Shown in pieces: positions 60,827-64,000 of a stretch of 64,000 bases of DNA. Below the pieces are notes generated by a model that saw only the letters and a list, made by a program, of their open reading frames with translations, was not told the DNA's origin and made no database searches. The translations under genes and the position numbers were made by a program. The first letter of the stretch is position 1, and each line of letters opens with the position of its first letter. The DNA is from Roseivirga ehrenbergii (lineage in GTDB: Bacteria; Bacteroidota; Bacteroidia; Cytophagales; Cyclobacteriaceae), in the NCBI RefSeq assembly GCF_001593005.1, contig NZ_LQZQ01000045.1, positions 372,001 through 436,000 on the forward strand, written 5' to 3'.

Positions 60827-61951
60827 ATGATTAGAGTTCAAACCCTTACACTTGCCTTTCTTTTCATTGTTACACTTTCAGTTTTTGGCCAAAACGCTTC
60901 ACAGTTTGTGATTAAGGGAAATGTAGCGGATAAGCAGACAGGAGAAACGCTTCCATATGCCTCTGTTTTTTTAGCCAATACTACCGTTGGAACGGTCTCA
61001 AATGATCAAGGAGATTTTGTTTTAAATGTACCAAAATCAGGCTCATATGACTTAATTATCAAATTTGCTGGTTATAAAACCTTCACCCAATCTATTCAGT
61101 TTTTCGAGCCTCAAACCATTGAGGTTACAGTGAAACTGGATGTGGATACTCGGCAGGTGAGTGGTGTAACCGTTATGGCGAAGAAAGATGAGAAATGGAG
61201 ACGTAATCTGGAAGATTTCAAAATTGGCTTTTTAGGTACTTCTCCTTTTGCCGAACAATGTAAGATTCTTAATGAAGAAGTAATTGATTTCTACTTTGAT
61301 GAGGAGAATAATATTTTTGAAGCCTTTGCCAGCGAACCACTTATCATTGAGAATAAGGCACTTGGGTACAGAATTAAATATGTATTGGAAGGATACTACG
61401 TCTATTTTAATGAGAAATACTCTTCTTATTGGGGTTACCCATCATATGAAGAATTAAGAGGAGATAAGAAACCAAGAGCACGATGGTTGAAAAATAGAGA
61501 AATAGCCTATTTAGGCTCTGTCGACCATTTTTTTAGTAGTTTGTTTAATAATAACCTTAAGAAGGATGGTTACGTGGTTCAGATGGCAAGGGATATAGAA
61601 GGCAAAAGGTATTTAGATAGAAATGAGCTTGATTTGTATCAGTTTGTGAAGCCAGGGGCTACAGTAAACTCAAAACGTTTAGAGTTTGAACACATACTTT
61701 ATGTTACTTACACTAAAGAGTTGGTTTCAGAAGAAATAGGCTCGGTTATTAATGTATCAAAAGTACCAGTGAGTGGCAATAAGCAGCGTTCGCAGTTTTA
61801 TCTTCTGGAAGGAAAAACATTTATTGAGTTTGAGAAGAATGGCTACGTTTATAACCCACTTGATTACCTTGTTGCTGACTATTGGGCCATCGAAAAAATG
61901 GGAGATTTAATGCCTATCGATTATATAAATACTCGCTCAACTGACAAATAA
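60827..61951 (+). CDS. Secreted protein with CarboxypepD_reg-like domain
   Basis: 374 residues. Signal peptide about 1-21 (TLAFLFIVTLSVFGQ), then a carboxypeptidase-regulatory-like beta-sandwich at about 28-113 (GNVADKQTGETLPYASVFLANTTVGTVSNDQGDF), the domain found at the front of many TonB-dependent receptors. The remaining 260 residues have no recognised domain and contain no TonB box or barrel. Probably periplasmic or outer-membrane associated. It is inserted on the opposite strand between menE and menD. Confidence 0.8.
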   Translation: MIRVQTLTLAFLFIVTLSVFGQNASQFVIKGNVADKQTGETLPYASVFLANTTVGTVSNDQGDFVLNVPKSGSYDLIIKFAGYKTFTQSIQFFEPQTIEVTVKLDVDTRQVSGVTVMAKKDEKWRRNLEDFKIGFLGTSPFAEQCKILNEEVIDFYFDEENNIFEAFASEPLIIENKALGYRIKYVLEGYYVYFNEKYSSYWGYPSYEELRGDKKPRARWLKNREIAYLGSVDHFFSSLFNNNLKKDGYVVQMARDIEGKRYLDRNELDLYQFVKPGATVNSKRLEFEHILYVTYTKELVSEEIGSVINVSKVPVSGNKQRSQFYLLEGKTFIEFEKNGYVYNPLDYLVADYWAIEKMGDLMPIDYINTRSTDK

Positions 61952-61955
61952 CTCA

Positions 61956-63659
61956 TTAGGCCTTAAACGCTTCTAAAATTGCTCTTTTATATTCAGCAAA
62001 TACCTCTGTATTGCGCTCCGAATTGGTTTGTATTTCCAGAATTTTGGCATTCTTAGAAGTGGTGAAGAACGCTTCTAAGTAATCTTTTAAATCTTTTAGG
62101 TTCGAGCAGCAATGGTATTCAAAACCAAAGTCTTTTGCCGTATTTTCAGCATTTAGCTTTTGCTTAGTTTCGAAGTATTCTTCTAGCTCGGGTTGACGTT
62201 TTGGACCGTCAATCATTCTGAAAATTCCGCCTCCATGATTGTTAAAAACAATAACACGCAAATTCTTGAGGTTGTAATTGTGCCAAAAAGCATTGCGGTC
62301 ATAGAAGAAGGCCATATCGCCCGTAAACAATACGACAGGCGATTTTTGAGATAAGGCAGCTCCAACGGCAGTACTATTACTACCATCTATTCCACTCGTT
62401 CCTCGGTTCGCGAAAATCTCTACCTGCTTATTTTTTGGTGCACCAATAATGTTTGCGTAGCGAATTGCCATACTATTTGCGAAGTGCAGTTTTGCCTTGT
62501 TTGGAACTACATTTAGCACAGCATTAAATGCCTGAAATTCGCTGAATTTCTTCATTTTTATGAAACTAGCCTTGGCTGTTTCAACAACTTGGTTTACCTG
62601 TTGCCATTGATTTAAGTAGCTGAAGCTACCTTTACCATCTACATGCTGAACAAATTCACCAAAGAAAATTTCTGGATCAATTTTTATCAATTCTGTTAGG
62701 TGCTGCAGGCTGTCGTTTAATTTTTCTGAAGAAGAAATATGCCAGTGTTCCGTAGGAGGGTTGTTTCTTAAGTACAGCTTTAAGTTTTTGGAAATTAGAG
62801 ACTTGCCTAGCGTAATTAGTAGCGTTGGAGCTAATTCTCTATTGATAGTATTGAGCTGAGGATTCAAGAAAGAATCTTGGTTGGAGATCACTCCAGGTAA
62901 GTCATGTTGATTAGAGATGACGTCTGCGATAATTGGAATGCCAGCTTTTTCCGCAAAGCGATACAGAGCAGTATGCAACGGTTTAGAATATTCCATTTGC
63001 CCTAGCACAATTGCTTTTCTTGTATGATTTTGCCATTTTTTACCAAGGCTCATCCATTGTGCGAGATGAATATTTCCTTGAAATGGAGTGTTCTTGATTA
63101 CCCTAACTTCGGGAAAGTTTACAAGCTCATTTGAATCAGGATAGAATGGTTCTCTAATTGGTACATTGATATGAACAGGGCCTTTTCTGCCAATGCTGGC
63201 ATTAATGGCTTCATTCACAATTCGATTGCAATGCCATTTGGCATCTTCATGATTTACTTCAACCGGAAGGTCATAACTTGCTAAAACATGCTTTCCGTAA
63301 ATATTTGATTGCTGAATGGTTTGCCCATCATACTGATTTGTCCATTCAGGAGGACGATCTGCGGTAAGGATCAACAAAGGAATTTCCTGATAAAATGCCT
63401 CAGCTATGGCAGGGGCATAATTATAGGCTGCTGAACCTGAAGTGCAGATTAGAGCTACTGGTTTGTTTTGTTGCTGCGCCATTCCCATTGCAATAAAAGC
63501 AGCAGAACGTTCGTCAGGAATTATTTTAGTCTCAATTTCTGGGTGACGTACAAATGCCAAAGTAAGCGCAGCCGACCTCGAGCCCGGTGAAATGATAGCC
63601 GATTCAATGCCATGTGCGGCACAAACACTTGCTATATCGTAGATGTGTTGAAGGATCAA
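61956..63659 (-). CDS. menD: 2-succinyl-5-enolpyruvyl-6-hydroxy-3-cyclohexene-1-carboxylate synthase
   Basis: 567 residues of thiamine-diphosphate enzyme. The N-terminal block IISPGSRSAALTLAFVRHPEI and TSGSAAYNYAPAIAEAFYQEIPLLILTADRPPE are the MenD family signature; the ThDP/Mg site is in FTGDMAFFYDRNAFWH...VFNNHGGGIF. It condenses isochorismate and 2-oxoglutarate in menaquinone synthesis. The start overlaps the menF stop by 4 bp. Confidence 0.95.
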   Translation of the reverse strand: MILQHIYDIASVCAAHGIESAIISPGSRSAALTLAFVRHPEIETKIIPDERSAAFIAMGMAQQQNKPVALICTSGSAAYNYAPAIAEAFYQEIPLLILTADRPPEWTNQYDGQTIQQSNIYGKHVLASYDLPVEVNHEDAKWHCNRIVNEAINASIGRKGPVHINVPIREPFYPDSNELVNFPEVRVIKNTPFQGNIHLAQWMSLGKKWQNHTRKAIVLGQMEYSKPLHTALYRFAEKAGIPIIADVISNQHDLPGVISNQDSFLNPQLNTINRELAPTLLITLGKSLISKNLKLYLRNNPPTEHWHISSSEKLNDSLQHLTELIKIDPEIFFGEFVQHVDGKGSFSYLNQWQQVNQVVETAKASFIKMKKFSEFQAFNAVLNVVPNKAKLHFANSMAIRYANIIGAPKNKQVEIFANRGTSGIDGSNSTAVGAALSQKSPVVLFTGDMAFFYDRNAFWHNYNLKNLRVIVFNNHGGGIFRMIDGPKRQPELEEYFETKQKLNAENTAKDFGFEYHCCSNLKDLKDYLEAFFTTSKNAKILEIQTNSERNTEVFAEYKRAILEAFKA

Positions 63660-64000
63660 GATTGTGAATTCAAGATATTAAGTAATGTATTGAATTTCAT
63701 TTCAGTTTCTTCAAATTCCTTTTCAGAAACAGAGTCTTCTGTTACTCCAGCACCAGCATAAAGGATTGCACTGTTTTCAAGTAACTGCATACAGCGAAGG
63801 TTAACGAAAATAGAAGTCTTTTGGTCATTTTGAACTGGCCCTAAAAAACCTGAGTAAAACGATCGGTCAAAGCCTTCATGTTGCTGAATAAAGTTTAAAG
63901 CTGCTTCTTTAGGCATTCCGGCAATAGCAGAAGTAGGGTGTAATAACTCTAACATTACGGTACCAAGCTCAGGGAAATTCGTTTCCTTCATGTTTACTTC
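63656..64000 (-). CDS. menF: Isochorismate synthase, C-terminal part (window edge)
   Basis: About 114 residues at the right edge, open to the window end. LHPTSAIAGMPKEAAL, YSGFLGPV, FVNLRCMQL and ILYAGAGVTEDSVSEKEFEET are the conserved end of the chorismate-binding (anthranilate/isochorismate synthase) domain. The real start lies outside the window; the internal Met at 63991 is not the start. It feeds MenD, with which it overlaps. Confidence 0.93.
   Translation of the reverse strand, partial: EVNMKETNFPELGTVMLELLHPTSAIAGMPKEAALNFIQQHEGFDRSFYSGFLGPVQNDQKTSIFVNLRCMQLLENSAILYAGAGVTEDSVSEKEFEETEMKFNTLLNILNSQS

Overview
The window looks like a chromosomal segment of a marine-type Bacteroidota, most likely order Cytophagales (Roseivirga/Fulvivirga-like; the genus cannot be fixed from the sequence alone). 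Supporting signs are moderate AT content, A-rich translation leaders instead of strong Shine-Dalgarno sites, at least one TTTG / TAnnTTTG promoter, OmpA-PD40 and CarboxypepD_reg-like proteins, an XRE-S24 regulator, menaquinone genes and a prohibitin-like protein. There is no rRNA, CRISPR array, prophage or intact insertion sequence. Two tRNAs (Asp-GTC and CAT) are present.

Layout. 1-6.5 kb: a partial DUF255 gene, an amino-acid permease with a DDAH-type hydrolase, a Rieske oxygenase, a (CACTAAA)6 repeat, two unknown genes and an OmpA-PD40 outer-membrane protein. 6.5-17.1 kb: a repeat-rich spacer and then a glycerol/dihydroxyacetone module: glycerol facilitator, porin-like protein, DhaK, DhaL, a DhaM-HPr-Enzyme I fusion, an AraC regulator, a second single-chain ATP-type DhaK-DhaL kinase and fructose-1,6-bisphosphatase. 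The same 20-bp palindrome lies on each side of this module. 17.1-29.4 kb: ilvA, a methyltransferase, a TolB-like lipoprotein, a molybdopterin cluster (MocA-like, MoeB-rhodanese, TauE-like, MoaD, MoaE), TrkH/TrkA potassium uptake, a thioesterase, pcm, tyrS and tRNA-Asp.

29.4-37.5 kb: a possible small-RNA locus, a GNAT-like protein, DUF2254, topoisomerase IB, a CBS-pair protein, citrate synthase, a prohibitin-like protein, a Gfo/Idh oxidoreductase and a holin-4-like membrane protein. 37.5-41.8 kb: a compact three-gene cluster (SbnA-like PLP synthase, FAD/NAD(P)-binding protein, Y4yA-like PLP enzyme) that looks like an orphan pathway to an amino-acid-derived small molecule. 41.9-44.3 kb: a DUF421 pair, a tRNA and a HAD phosphatase. 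44.4-46.15 kb: an accessory islet in which two unknown membrane-anchored genes are joined by attC-like folded repeats and flanked by ~172-bp direct repeats. 46.2-64 kb: aconitase, a short-chain fatty-acid transporter, an NtrC-type regulator convergent with a hybrid histidine kinase, a large Asp-box propeller protein, a beta-barrel divergent from the S24 regulator, menE, a CarboxypepD_reg-like protein, menD and the end of menF.

How they work together. The dha module could take glycerol or dihydroxyacetone across both membranes, phosphorylate dihydroxyacetone with either PEP (own complete EI-HPr-EIIA relay) or ATP, and send triose phosphate toward hexoses through Fbp. gltA and acn supply the TCA cycle. 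menE, menD and menF supply menaquinone. The most unusual parts are the PTS-type kinase relay in a phylum that mostly lacks PTS, the SbnA/FAD/Y4yA cluster, and the cassette-like islet at 44.4-46.15 kb.
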